64,000 nt of DNA from Antedon bifida (lineage: Eukaryota; Echinodermata; Crinoidea; Comatulida; Antedonidae), in assembly GCA_963402885.1 (NCBI GenBank), contig OY727094.1:18354501-18418500 (forward strand). Direction: 5' to 3'. Below, in pieces: positions 47,064 to 57,618 of this stretch. The position numbers and the translations under genes are program-made. A model generated the notes under the pieces. The model saw nothing but the letters and a program-made list of their open reading frames with translations. It was not told the DNA's origin and made no database searches. How positions within the stretch are numbered: position 1 is the stretch's first letter; the number at the start of each line of letters is the position of its first letter.

Positions 47064-48404
47064 TCAATCATTTTCAGTGTCAATATAAGTATAACTATGT
47101 GATTCAAGATCATTAGGAACCTGTGAAGCTGTTGAGTGTCTCCAATGACCATATACTTCTGTAGTAGGTACACGAGGTAATGAACGATCTTGTACTGTAT
47201 GTCTTAAAATAACTCCTTCTCTTGTCTCATAATATACTTCAGGTTGAGTTACTTCTTTTCCTAAAGAATCAACTATTGTAGTGTTATCATTACGACACAA
47301 ACAATAATGATATACGGGAACCAGAACAATAAGTACAATAATAATAACAACACCAGCTGCGATGATAATAACAACATCTAATGATAAACTTATTTCTTTC
47401 TCAGGATTGTTTAAGTTTGTATTACTCGATGGTTTGTACGAATTATCTGAGTTAATGATAGAATTTGAAACTGTTAATACTACAGACGATGATACCTGTC
47501 CAATTTCATTAGTAGCAGTACATGTTATATTTGTTCCACTATGTTTTATTGAAGGTCGTAACAGTTTTAATGTTTGTCCAGTTTTGTCAGCAAAAATATC
47601 TTCATCTTTTATTGGAGGCACGAATTTCCAATGGTATTGTGAGACCGGTGGATTAGCAAAAGTTTGGCAGAATAGAATCGTCTCTCGTCCAGGTAACACT
47701 GGATTGGTGTGTTGTATCTTTATCTCAGGTTTATATTGTATATTCAGAGGTTTCATTGAACATGATTTGTGATAATTTGAATCAAATGATGAATGCTGGT
47801 GACATTCGTATACTGCTCCGTTGTCTCTTTTCGTTGCGTTTATTGTAAGTTGAACTGTCACCAAGTTCCCTGTCCCTGGTGTTGGCATTCCAGAATTTAT
47901 ATTTTGAGAATTACGCGTAATTTTTAAAGTTACAGGTGGGGTAACTTTCTCTGAAACACATGACATTGAAATTACAGATCCTAAAAGAATGTCAGATTTT
48001 GATTGATAACAAAGTGGATACTTTGAAGAAGGTAAAGAACGCACAATTAATTCCGCGTTACGTGATGTTTTCAATACCCTTCCAGATTCCATCGATATAA
48101 CAACGCATTGATAAAAACCTGCATCACTTCGCAATGTATTGTCAATAACCAATGTTGTCAAATTTCCAGTTGATATTTCACTATTACCTTTAGATATCCG
48201 TGATTCTTCTTCATTATTGAAAAGTATTCGATTACCATCTTTAACCCAAGTAAGCTGTTCAGTCAATAAGCCACTAACAACACATGACAAAGAATGGTCT
48301 TTTCCAAGATCAACTTGTCCGTTCGAAGGTTCATCTATAAACTGAAAAAACGCGTCACAAACAACCAAAAAATATGTAAGCGCAAGACTCAATGGTAACA
48401 CCAT
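47064..48404 (-). CDS. intronless three-Ig receptor, class A, copy 5
   Basis: 446 aa, start MVLPLSLALTYFLVVCDAFF (signal peptide). Ig1 has LSCVVSGLLTEQLTWVKDGN and SDAGFYQC, with its own RILFNNEEESRISKGNSEIS loop. Ig2 has KRDNGAVYECHQ. Ig3 has PPVSQYHWKFVPP. The tail is complete with NTTIVDSL. The 3' flank pairs with copy 2. The D1-D2 relic at 48,608 begins only about 50 bp beyond this gene's upstream element. Confidence 0.9.
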   Translation of the reverse strand: MVLPLSLALTYFLVVCDAFFQFIDEPSNGQVDLGKDHSLSCVVSGLLTEQLTWVKDGNRILFNNEEESRISKGNSEISTGNLTTLVIDNTLRSDAGFYQCVVISMESGRVLKTSRNAELIVRSLPSSKYPLCYQSKSDILLGSVISMSCVSEKVTPPVTLKITRNSQNINSGMPTPGTGNLVTVQLTINATKRDNGAVYECHQHSSFDSNYHKSCSMKPLNIQYKPEIKIQHTNPVLPGRETILFCQTFANPPVSQYHWKFVPPIKDEDIFADKTGQTLKLLRPSIKHSGTNITCTATNEIGQVSSSVVLTVSNSIINSDNSYKPSSNTNLNNPEKEISLSLDVVIIIAAGVVIIIVLIVLVPVYHYCLCRNDNTTIVDSLGKEVTQPEVYYETREGVILRHTVQDRSLPRVPTTEVYGHWRHSTASQVPNDLESHSYTYIDTEND

Positions 48405-48510
48405 ATCAATCTATTTTATTATTTACTTCCAGATAAATGGTACGGTAGACAAATATAGTTTTATTTTTTATATCAGTACCAGTAACAGGAATATTGTCAG
48501 TAGCCTACCG

Positions 48511-48557
48511 TTATGACGCTGTGCCAATATATAACAAAGTTGTGTTTCTCGTTTACA
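48511..48557 (-). promoter_or_regulatory. class-A conserved upstream element (copy 5)
   Basis: TTATGACGCTGTGCCAATA then AAGTTGTGTTTCTCGTTTAC, 107-153 bp before the ATG. Confidence 0.55.
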
Positions 48558-48607
48558 TTTCAATTCTGTTTTTCATAGTCAGATCTGACAAAGTATCTCG
48601 AATCTAT

Positions 48608-49143
48608 GACATTCGTATATACAGTAGCTCAATTTTCATATTTGTTTGCGTTCAATTTAAATTGAACTTCTACTAAGTTTCTGTCTCTGCAGTTGATATT
48701 CCAGAGTTTACATTTTGATAATTACTAGTAAATTGTAAAATTACATGGAGGGGGAGGTGGTAACGTTTTCAGAAACATTTTGTAGAACCTAAGATAATGT
48801 TACCTTTTGATTGACGACCAATGAAGGTAGTGAACACACCAGTAATTCCGTTTTACGTGAACTTTACAATACTCTTCCAGATTCCAATGACATAAGAGCG
48901 CATTGATAAATATGCATCTATAGTAACAAAGGTAGTTAAATTTCCGAATGAATTTCTGTGGATTACAGACATTTGTCATTCTTCTTCATTGATATATATC
49001 TGTCCACCATTTTCAAACCATGTAAGATTTTTATTCTTGAATCCACTAACAATACAACAAAAAAGAATGATTCTCTTTCATATATAAACTAATAGCTTCA
49101 ACACAAGAAGGTAAGAATTACTGTTAACAAATAATATTGTCAT
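48608..49143 (-). pseudogene. broken class-A receptor copy: signal peptide to Ig2 only
   Basis: Starting from an ATG at 49143, sequence homologous to the class-A signal peptide, Ig1 and first half of Ig2 can be followed to about 48,608. Several small deletions and an insertion near 48,745 (GGAGGGGGAGGTGG) break the frame. Ig3, transmembrane helix and tail are missing; the next sequence is the copy-5 promoter. Confidence 0.8.
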
Positions 49144-49439
49144 TTTACTGTACCGTTTTCTTAAGAACAGGTAAATAACCATGCAGAAGATTGAGAAGCT
49201 ATTATATTAACTAAAAGTATTACTATTTTTACATTGTGGCTGTTGAATTAAAATATAATAAGTAGGCCCTAAGGTATTTAAAGATAACAATCTATGACGT
49301 ATGTTTATTAACAATGATTGCAATGGTTTTTAAAAGTATGTACCAACAGAAAACATAACTACACAAAGGAGATACTAAGCTAATATTCATCAGATATCTG
49401 CTGTTTATTGAAAATAGAAATGATTGCTAGGCGCCTTGG

Positions 49440-49556
49440 TATATCAATATTTATCAATATAAGTAAAACTATGTAATTCAAGATCATTAGGAACCTGTGA
49501 AGCTGTTGAGTGTCTTCAATGACCATATACTTCTGTAGTAGATACACGAGGTAAAT
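49440..49556 (-). pseudogene. broken receptor copy: last ~38 tail codons
   Basis: The stop-proximal tail sequence (YGHWRHSTASQVP region) is recognisable up to RVPTTEVYG, then ends at 49,556 in unrelated DNA. Its 3' flank (49,337-49,440) matches that of the relic at 44,677. Confidence 0.75.
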
Positions 49557-50291
49557 GTTGTGATTTTAGGTTTTGTGATCGGTGGGAATGCCTATGCGAG
49601 TTTCGTCTTTTGGATTGAATACTCGTAGAATATTACTATATTACTATACTATATTACTATAAGCCCTATCCTGATCACTATCTTTGTCAGTTGTACTACT
49701 CTCATAATTACTAGAGCTGTAGTCCATGAGACTAGAGCTTCTAAAAGAGTTACTGAAACAATCCTCGGTCAGTAATCTGCGAAGCTTAGACATAGATCTA
49801 GTTTTACAACCTTTAGTACAATGGTGACCCTGTACATTGAAACTAGAGTCTAAAACTTAGTAGTTATAATTCACTAAACTTTATTCACAACATCGTAAAT
49901 AAAAACTTTGTATCATTGTGGTTTTCTATTGGACATAGTAGTCCTTACAGTATCTTATTCTAATAATATAATAATTAATAGAAATTATTTTATATTTCTG
50001 TTTTAGTTATAAAGATCATTAGATAAATTGCTGGTCTTTTATTATATTATTTTTTATTACTGTTATGTATATGTTAAGTGGGGATGTGGATAGAGGTGCT
50101 TGTCACCTGTTCATCCCTTTCTTTTCGCTGCTTTTTTTGTCTTGTGTTTTTGTATGCAGTGATAAAGTTTAATAAATATATAAATAAAAAAATAATAAAT
50201 AAATAATGCTTTTATACAGTTGTATTAAAGCATTACATTGATTAGCAGTTTGTCAAGATCTCGTACAACAGTTGATAAATGATTTGTCTGT
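49557..50291. other. intergenic, no gene recognised
   Basis: AT-rich spacer between the tail relic and the MITE. Nothing further could be supported. Confidence 0.5.
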
Positions 50292-50834
50292 TTAAAGATG
50301 TATTGTCCCTTGAAACACAAAAAAATGAAGATTGAATGAATGAATATTCTAAATTTAAATTGGCCATATCAAAGTAATATTAAAGTTATTCACTTTAAGT
50401 TGAAAATTCGAGCCAAAAACAAAAATTTTACGTAATTAACAGCTAAATTAATTTGATTACGTTTCGTCTGGAAAATCGTCGCGAGCGAAAGTAAACAAAG
50501 ATTTCAAACCATGAGTATACATTATGCATGATGCTAATTAGGATTGTTTACAACTCGTCATGGTTGAGAAGGTGTTTTCACACAGATCGCGAGGAAGTTT
50601 TATGATTATGCATACAGAGTAGCCAAATAAGCGCGTTGCATTATGAGATATGTTTTGATCGAAAACTTTGACTGGAAGTCAAAGTTATTTTTTGGACCAA
50701 AAAACGTCTGTATTTTTTGACTAATTTTTGGTGAAAGTTAATAACTATTATGATACTTCAAAATGACCGACTTTTTTTTCGAAATCTTTTTTTTTTTTTT
50801 TTTGGAATTTGACAAAGGGACAATACATCTTTAA
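50292..50834. mobile_element. MITE, TTAA-bounded, TIR AGATGTATTGTCCC
   Basis: This is almost the same sequence throughout as the RFC2-intron copy at 13628-14182, with small indels in the homopolymer runs. High similarity suggests recent movement. Confidence 0.85.
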
Positions 50835-51027
50835 GTCAATGCAACACATTTCAGTTCACGACGATGATGATAATAATAATGAAGATAATAATGATGATAA
50901 TAATAATAGTATATGATAAGTAGTTTTGTTACAATACCTCAATTTCAATATAAATTAATAAACATAAATAATAACCAAAATGTATTGATTGATTTCATAT
51001 ATACATATATATGTAACTATCTTGTTA

Positions 51028-52380
51028 TCAATCATTCTCTGTGTCAATGTAAGTATAACTATGCGATTCAAGATCATTAGGAACCTGTGAAGCTGTTGAG
51101 TGTCTCCAATGACCATATACTTCTGTAGTAGGTACACGAGGTAATGAACGATCTTGTACTGTATGTCTTAAAATAACTCCTTCTCTTGTCTCATAATATA
51201 CTTCAGGTTGAGTTACTTCTTTTCCTAAAGAATCAACTATTATAGTGTTATCATTACGACACAAACAATAATGATATACGGGAACCAGAACAACAAGTAC
51301 AATAATGATAACAACACCAGCAACGATGATAATAACAACATCTAATGATAAACTTATTTCTTTTTTAGAATTGTTTAAGTTTGTACTCGATGGTTCGTAC
51401 GAATTATCTGAGTTAATGACGCTATTTGAAACTGTTAATACTACAGACGATGATAATTGTCCAATTTCATTAGTAGCAGTACATGTTATATTTGTTCCAC
51501 TTTGTTCTATTGAAGGTCGTAAAAGTTTTAATGTTTGTCCAGTTTTGTCAGCAAAAATATCTTCATCTTTTATTGGAGGCACTAATGTCCAATGGTATTG
51601 TGAGACCGATGGATTAGCAAAAGTTTGGCAGAATAGAATCGTCTCTCGTCCAGGTAACACTGGATTTGTGTGTTGTATTTTTATCTCAGGTTTATATTGT
51701 ATATTCAGAGGTTTCATTGAACATGATTTGCGATAACTTGAATCAAATGATGAATACTGGTGACATTTGTAAACAGCTCCATTGTCATCTTTCGTCGCGT
51801 TTAATTTAAGTCGAAATTTTACCAAGTTGTTAATTTCTTGTTTTATCGTTCCAGCGTTTAAATTTTGAGAATTACGTATGAATTGTAAAGTTACAGGTGG
51901 GTTAACTTTCTCAGAAACACATGACATTGATATAGTAGATCCCAAGAGAATGTCAGCTGTAGGTTGATGACAAATGGGATACTGTGGAGAAGGAAAAGAA
52001 CGCACAATTAATTCCGCTTTACGCGACTTTTTCAAAATTATTCCAGATTCCAATGATATAACAACACATTGGTATAAACCGGTATCACTTCGTAAAGCAT
52101 TTAAAACAGCCAATGTTGTAATATTTCCAAATGATATTTCATTGTTGGTTTTAGAAATGTGTAATTTAACGTCTTCGTCCTCAAAAAGTAATTGTACGCC
52201 ATTTTTATGCCATGTAAGTTCTTCATTAATTAACCCGCTAACAACACATGTCAAAGAGTGGTCCTTTCCAATATCAACATATCCATTTAAAGGTTCATCT
52301 ATAAATTTAATAAAATCACCACGGACCACAATAAACGTTATCACAAACAACTTAATACTCAATAAAAAAAACATTGTCAA
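51028..52380 (-). CDS. intronless three-Ig receptor, class A, copy 6
   Basis: 450 aa, start MTMFFLLSIKLFVITFIVVR (signal peptide; Met3 is an equal alternative). Ig1 is the most divergent of class A, with LTWHKNGVQLLFEDEDVKLH and a longer loop. Ig2 has AVYKCHQ in place of AVYECHQ. Ig3 has ANPSVSQYHW in place of ANPPVSQYHW. The stalk is one residue shorter (EPSSTNLNN). The tail is the common form. Confidence 0.9.
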   Translation of the reverse strand: MTMFFLLSIKLFVITFIVVRGDFIKFIDEPLNGYVDIGKDHSLTCVVSGLINEELTWHKNGVQLLFEDEDVKLHISKTNNEISFGNITTLAVLNALRSDTGLYQCVVISLESGIILKKSRKAELIVRSFPSPQYPICHQPTADILLGSTISMSCVSEKVNPPVTLQFIRNSQNLNAGTIKQEINNLVKFRLKLNATKDDNGAVYKCHQYSSFDSSYRKSCSMKPLNIQYKPEIKIQHTNPVLPGRETILFCQTFANPSVSQYHWTLVPPIKDEDIFADKTGQTLKLLRPSIEQSGTNITCTATNEIGQLSSSVVLTVSNSVINSDNSYEPSSTNLNNSKKEISLSLDVVIIIVAGVVIIIVLVVLVPVYHYCLCRNDNTIIVDSLGKEVTQPEVYYETREGVILRHTVQDRSLPRVPTTEVYGHWRHSTASQVPNDLESHSYTYIDTEND

Positions 52381-52470
52381 TGTAGTTTACCTTTTTCATA
52401 CATACAGATACACTATCAGATTTAAAATGAGAAATCCAACTATTATATCAGTGCTTTTACAGTACCGATT

Positions 52471-52515
52471 AAGACATTGTATCAATATATTAAAAGTTAT
52501 GTTTCTCGTTTTCTA
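52471..52515 (-). promoter_or_regulatory. class-A conserved upstream element (copy 6), diverged
   Basis: AAGTTATGTTTCTCGTTTTC is intact about 115 bp before the ATG. The distal block is AAGACATTGTATCAATA and has lost the TGACGT core. Confidence 0.5.
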
Positions 52516-53366
52516 AATTTCTTTAAAATACCATTTTGAATTTTTGAAACTATAAAACATATATCTAATGTCGTTCATAAAGTTGTTACTTTCGGATGGA
52601 AGTTAATAATAACTATTTTTATAATAATAATTTATTAAAATATTAGACACTTATAAATAAACGCTATATTTTGGGCAAATATTGTATGAGGTTAAACAAT
52701 CTTTATTCCCTGTTGACCGTAGATTATGATGTTGGTTTGTAAATAGTTAATCAGCTAAAACATAGGAAATTATTAAAATATTCTTAAGATTATAGTAATA
52801 ATTTTCCCGTCACATATCCGAGTCATGTTGCGTTCAGGTTTAAGCATATTTTTTTATTCGCTTCAAATGAATCATTCATGGTTTCGACATACGATATTGA
52901 TATTTAGACCCACCATATCGGCATTTATTACACTCAAGTGGCATGGATAGGTTTTTGTACAAATTCACTCACATTTTAAAACTGCACTTGCCTAAAAGTT
53001 GGGAGAATTTAAATCAACACTGAAAGATTAGAAGTATATTATAAGTCAGAGCGTTTCGGAATATCTAAAGAATATCAAGCCGTTTATTCATTCTGACGAT
53101 TTGAGTACAACCAATTTTTGGTAACCTGGTTGAATAACAACTGCCAAACTGACAATTCTTTTACATTACATGTATTGATGTTTGTGTATTTATTTGTAAA
53201 AATCTCACTGTAAAATATCGTTTGTATCTATCTCTTTATGAATCACTGTTTATTGAATTAATAAATACAAATAAAAAAACACATTATTCATTTGGTTAAT
53301 AATAATTATAGCAAAATATAAATTATATCAGCTGAAACAAAGTTGATATCATAGGTACAGTACTAC
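52516..53366. other. spacer between copies 6 and 7
   Basis: No gene, RNA or bounded repeat recognised. Confidence 0.5.
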
Positions 53367-54722
53367 TCAATCATTTTCTGTATCAATGTAAGTATAACTA
53401 TGCGATTCAAGGTCGTTAGGAACCTGTGAAGCTGTTGAATGTCTCCAATGGCCATATACTTCTGTAGTAGGTACACGAGGTAATGAACGATCTTGTACTG
53501 TATGTCTTAAAATAACTCCTTCTCTTGTCTCATAATACACTTCAGGTTGAGTTACTTTTTTCCCTAAAGAATCAACTATTATAGTGTTATCATTACCACA
53601 CAAACAATAATGATATACGGGAACCAGAACAACAAGTACAATAATGATAACAACACCAGCAGCGATTACTATGATAACATCCAATGATACTTTTTTTCCA
53701 GTCATGTTATTGCCTGAATTTTGATTTCGTAGTTTGCCATTTTGCTCATTACTTTTTAAAATATTCGGAGATTCAACTAATATCGTAACGGTTGATGATG
53801 ATTTACCGATTTTATTTACAGCGGTACATGTAATATTTGTTCCGTTGTGCACTATCGAAGGTTTGATTAGTTTTAGTACCTGTCCAGTTTCATCAATACT
53901 ATAGTCACTTTTTGCAAAGTTTGGTTCAATTTTCCAATTATAAGTCCCAACAGGTGGGTTAGACGATGTCTGACAAAATAAAATTGTCTCCCTTTCTGGT
54001 ATAACAGGATTGGTGTATTGAAGCTGTATTTCTGGTTTATATTGAACATCTAACGGGCCAATAGAACACGTAGATTCTGATTCGGGAGCTAGTGGTGAAG
54101 TCTGATGACATGTGAAAATAGCTCGATTATCTTCTTTTCTTGTTTTTAATAGCATTTGTAACTTTTCATTTTCTACAAACGAGACACCATTTTTAACTAT
54201 ATTCATATTACGAGAAATTGTTAAATTTACAGGAGGTTCAACACGTTCTGAAATACAAGAAATTGTTATAACTGATCCAATGGCAATGTTATCTTCATGT
54301 CCAGAACACAGTGGATATATTGATGACGGTTGCGATAACACTGTAAGTGTAGCCTCCAATGAACGTTCCTCTATTGAATTTGTTTCAGTTGATATAACGA
54401 CACATTGATAACGTCCCCTGTCAGATTTTAAAAGGTTATTTAAAGTCAAAGTTGTTAATTTTCCAATCTTGATGATGTTGCTATATCCAATTGTTATTCT
54501 ATTATCATCTTCCTGAGTTCGTATTAGTACTCCATCTTTTAACCAAGCCAAATTTTGTTGATTATCCATACCATTAACTATACAGGAAAAAGTGTGATCC
54601 TTTCCAAGATCCACGCGAGCGTCAGAAGGCTGATCTTTAAATTCAATTGTAGCCTTACAATGGTGTAAACAAAACATTGCAAAATTATTTACTAAGAGAA
54701 AAAATAAAACGTTTCTTTCCAT
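53367..54722 (-). CDS. intronless three-Ig receptor, class C, copy 7
   Basis: 451 aa, start MERNVLFFLLVNNFAMFCLH (signal peptide). The outer domains belong to their own class. Ig1 has FSCIVNGMDNQQNLAWLKDG and SDRGRYQC. Ig2 has ITISCISERVEPPVNLTISR and AIFTCHQTS, with the extra Cys pair kept (PLCSG, STCSIG). Ig3 has FCQTSSNPPVGTYNW and ITCTAVNKIG. From SLDVIIVIAAGVV onward it joins the common transmembrane and tail sequence, with CLCGND and SLGKKV. No class-A or class-B upstream element was found. Confidence 0.9.
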   Translation of the reverse strand: MERNVLFFLLVNNFAMFCLHHCKATIEFKDQPSDARVDLGKDHTFSCIVNGMDNQQNLAWLKDGVLIRTQEDDNRITIGYSNIIKIGKLTTLTLNNLLKSDRGRYQCVVISTETNSIEERSLEATLTVLSQPSSIYPLCSGHEDNIAIGSVITISCISERVEPPVNLTISRNMNIVKNGVSFVENEKLQMLLKTRKEDNRAIFTCHQTSPLAPESESTCSIGPLDVQYKPEIQLQYTNPVIPERETILFCQTSSNPPVGTYNWKIEPNFAKSDYSIDETGQVLKLIKPSIVHNGTNITCTAVNKIGKSSSTVTILVESPNILKSNEQNGKLRNQNSGNNMTGKKVSLDVIIVIAAGVVIIIVLVVLVPVYHYCLCGNDNTIIVDSLGKKVTQPEVYYETREGVILRHTVQDRSLPRVPTTEVYGHWRHSTASQVPNDLESHSYTYIDTEND

Positions 54723-56194
54723 TTTGAAATGTTCAATAGTTCAACTATAATAGATTTGCTCATTGCTCACCTATGTAAGAGGTAATAAATAGCGTATGCC
54801 CTGCATTTTATAAAGTACTGGTATTCAGAAAGGACACAGCAATACAACAAATTGTTACACGTACTTAAGTGTCTTTGAAATGAAATAATACTTAAATTTG
54901 TTAGTTTGAAATATTGTAACTACTGTGTGGAAAACAACATTCAAATGTTTATTTTATTCAGTTCAAAATAAACATTACTTTTACCTTATTCGAAGGTTCT
55001 TTTATATTTTTTATAGGCTACATGGTTATTATGAAAAACATCAAAAAAGGCTATAATTACACACATGTTTCCCTATTCATTTCCATGTAATTTTTAAAAA
55101 AACATACAATGCGTTTTTAATCGTAAAGAAAAAGAAAAATTGTAAAGAATTAGATTTAAGTTCCAAATAATATTACATAAATATGTTTTCAGAGTCTTCG
55201 AAAGTGAGAGGTTGACCCATTCATTTTTTGCGTAATCTATATATAAATTATGGTTAATTCTGACATAGGCAAGCACAATGGAAAAACTTCTCAGATGTAC
55301 CGCGAAACGTAGATTTGATAACATTAGTTTTCAGTTCGACGCTATTGTTCCATATTTCTATCATAGGAAGATATTATAAAGAGTTTTTTAACAAAATTTA
55401 TGATTTCAACAGTAGATTTTCGGCTCAATTTCAATTCTTCGCGGTCAAAGTAATTTTAGGGTTTACGATGAGTTCACCTTGCAACAACCTGGTTTCAACT
55501 ATTTTCTCTCTTTTATACACAAGGGAGCAGTTAAAGTAATAGATTTGACCCTAAAGGTGACTGGAAACAGGCACTTTCCATCAATCAATACAGTGTCCCT
55601 TTGGAAGACAGCAGAAAAAAACAGATAGTAGGACTTGGGCTTAATTTGGCCATTAGTCATAGCCATTTAAGTTTTTTGTTTATATTAGGAACGGGCCGCG
55701 CGTATGAAGGTACAGTAGTTAAAAAATAAAAATTATACTGCAAATTAATAAAGATCAAATTAAATATACGCCATAAAGAATCGGAATATATTGTGGGGAA
55801 TAGTATTATAAAATTACATAGGGAGATTTGATGATAAGACATTTTGTTTAAAATCGAGTGAAATCCCGATAGCTGAGTTTTATTAAGTAAACTGGCAGGA
55901 ATAACTGTAGGCTATCTGTGTCCCATTAGAACCGAGATGTCTGCCCATGTTGCAAGCCGTAATGTCTTCATTCTTGGGCCGAAACGACCCACTCTGTCAC
56001 GGCAGTTAGTTTCAAAAGATGTTTAAATTAAATAATGTATTAATAATTATTATGATTAAGAATCATCTGCTTATTTCATGCACTTTAAGATTTCTTGTAG
56101 CTTGGGGATCCCCAGAAACTTCAACGTGAAAGGGCGAAAGAAACAACATACACTGTACACATGCGTTTTAGATTTTCAATAAGTTACCTCCGCC
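54723..56194. other. spacer upstream of class C gene
   Basis: Contains the copy-7 promoter, in which I see no shared motif. No coding exon or bounded repeat is evident. Confidence 0.45.
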
Positions 56195-56760
56195 AAAGAG
56201 GTATGTAATCGATCGTTTACCTCCGCCAAGGTGGGTATAGGTAATCGATCGCGTTTGTTTGTTTGTTAGCAGAATTACTCAAAAAGTAATTACAAGATCT
56301 TTACCAAAATGAAAATACTGATAATTATATGGTCAAGAATTTTGGAGGCTACGGTCCCAATTGACCACTTTTTAGTATTATTTTCAGACCTGCTAGTGTT
56401 AAAAGATAGGACATCATTTTCAAAAGCCGACGAGCAGTCTGAAAGTAACAATTAAACTGAAATTGCATTTTTCGAAAACTACTTGTCCAAAAAACTTTTT
56501 GTACAAGAGGCAAGAGTTATAATTTGTGATTTGTAATTTTAAAACATAAATTGATTTAAATTACAGGGTTTTTTGATACGAGTAGTTTAAATAAACTATT
56601 TCTTTTTAAATTCACCCGTTTGTTTTTGGCGTTGCTGTTCTATTTTTAGTCAACAGAATCTATTTTTAGTTGAAAGGCTGGTCACCAAATTCGCATACAT
56701 GCTTGTATTGAAATTAGCCTAAATCACACACAGCATTCAGACACACACAAACTTCCAATT
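56195..56760. mobile_element. CCTCCGCCAAGG-type dispersed repeat
   Basis: Two start-like copies (TTACCTCCGCCAAAGAGGTA and TTACCTCCGCCAAGGTGGGT) precede GTTTGTTTGTTAGCAGAATT, a start I have seen in repeats of several marine invertebrates. The interior matches 41,985-42,370. It runs to CAGCATTCAGACACACACA. Non-coding. Confidence 0.65.
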
Positions 56761-57618
56761 TGTTTTGAGTGAATCCCAAATCCGTCTATACAGTTTGGTA
56801 AGATAGATTTAATGAAAAGTAATAAATCGTTTAAATGGGAAATCTTTTAATTTAATATTGTAACAATTTTTCTGCTAGCATAGCTCACAACGGCTAAAGT
56901 CCTATAATATAGTTTGATAAAATTCCTCTGTCTCGAACCTCGTTGAGTCGAGCGTCATAGACCACAGATCGTAAGATGAGTTACTATGTGACCCGTGGCA
57001 TACATTATGATTTAGTTCGTCCTCTAAGAGGGCGGATCTAAACTAAAGTTACTGACTTTTGGATCTTTGTAGGAAAATTAATAGTATAACAAAAATCCAC
57101 AAATTATGGATACTGGCCAAGTAAATTTAGTAGTCAACGTCATTTGTAAAGAAACACAATCAGGTCATGTGTCTGATATATAATACATTTCAATAATGTT
57201 AGTTAATAAATAAAACGAATTATTGAAATTCTGTTTGTAGAATTCGAAAAATAATATATGCTACAAATACATTATTTGTAACACAATTATATTCATAGTG
57301 TAACAGACTACCTAATAGAAAATGTATCAAACAATAATCAAATTATTATGCCAACTTAAAAGTCTCTATATAATTTTTCCTACCGATCCTAATTTGTTCA
57401 ACTTCAGTCTACAGAAACTACGAAGCGGATTTTTAATGAATCGGTACGGTTAGAAGTGTTGCCAAACACTTCTAATAGTACTTACGTAATATTATTGGAT
57501 AGTCAATACATTACGTCGGAGTATTGAAAAACATCTGACAAATACATTGTTTTATTTGTTAAAATAATATTTTTTAATCATTACTATGATTAGAAAAAGC
57601 AAAAACAAACTGTTTATT

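Noticed and set aside
31717..51736. Plus-strand open frames of 121-143 aa repeated over the receptor genes (31717-32082, 35939-36370, 38179-38544, 43105-43536, 47362-47772, 51305-51736)
   Set aside because: They are the antisense of the conserved Ig2/Ig3-TM coding region; their similarity follows from conservation of the real minus-strand genes, and there is no start context or domain.
32830..52515. True ISRE (GAAANNGAAA) in class-A promoters
   Set aside because: The two GAAA-like halves are spaced by 3-4 bases or mismatched; only a weak IRF half-site resemblance remains.
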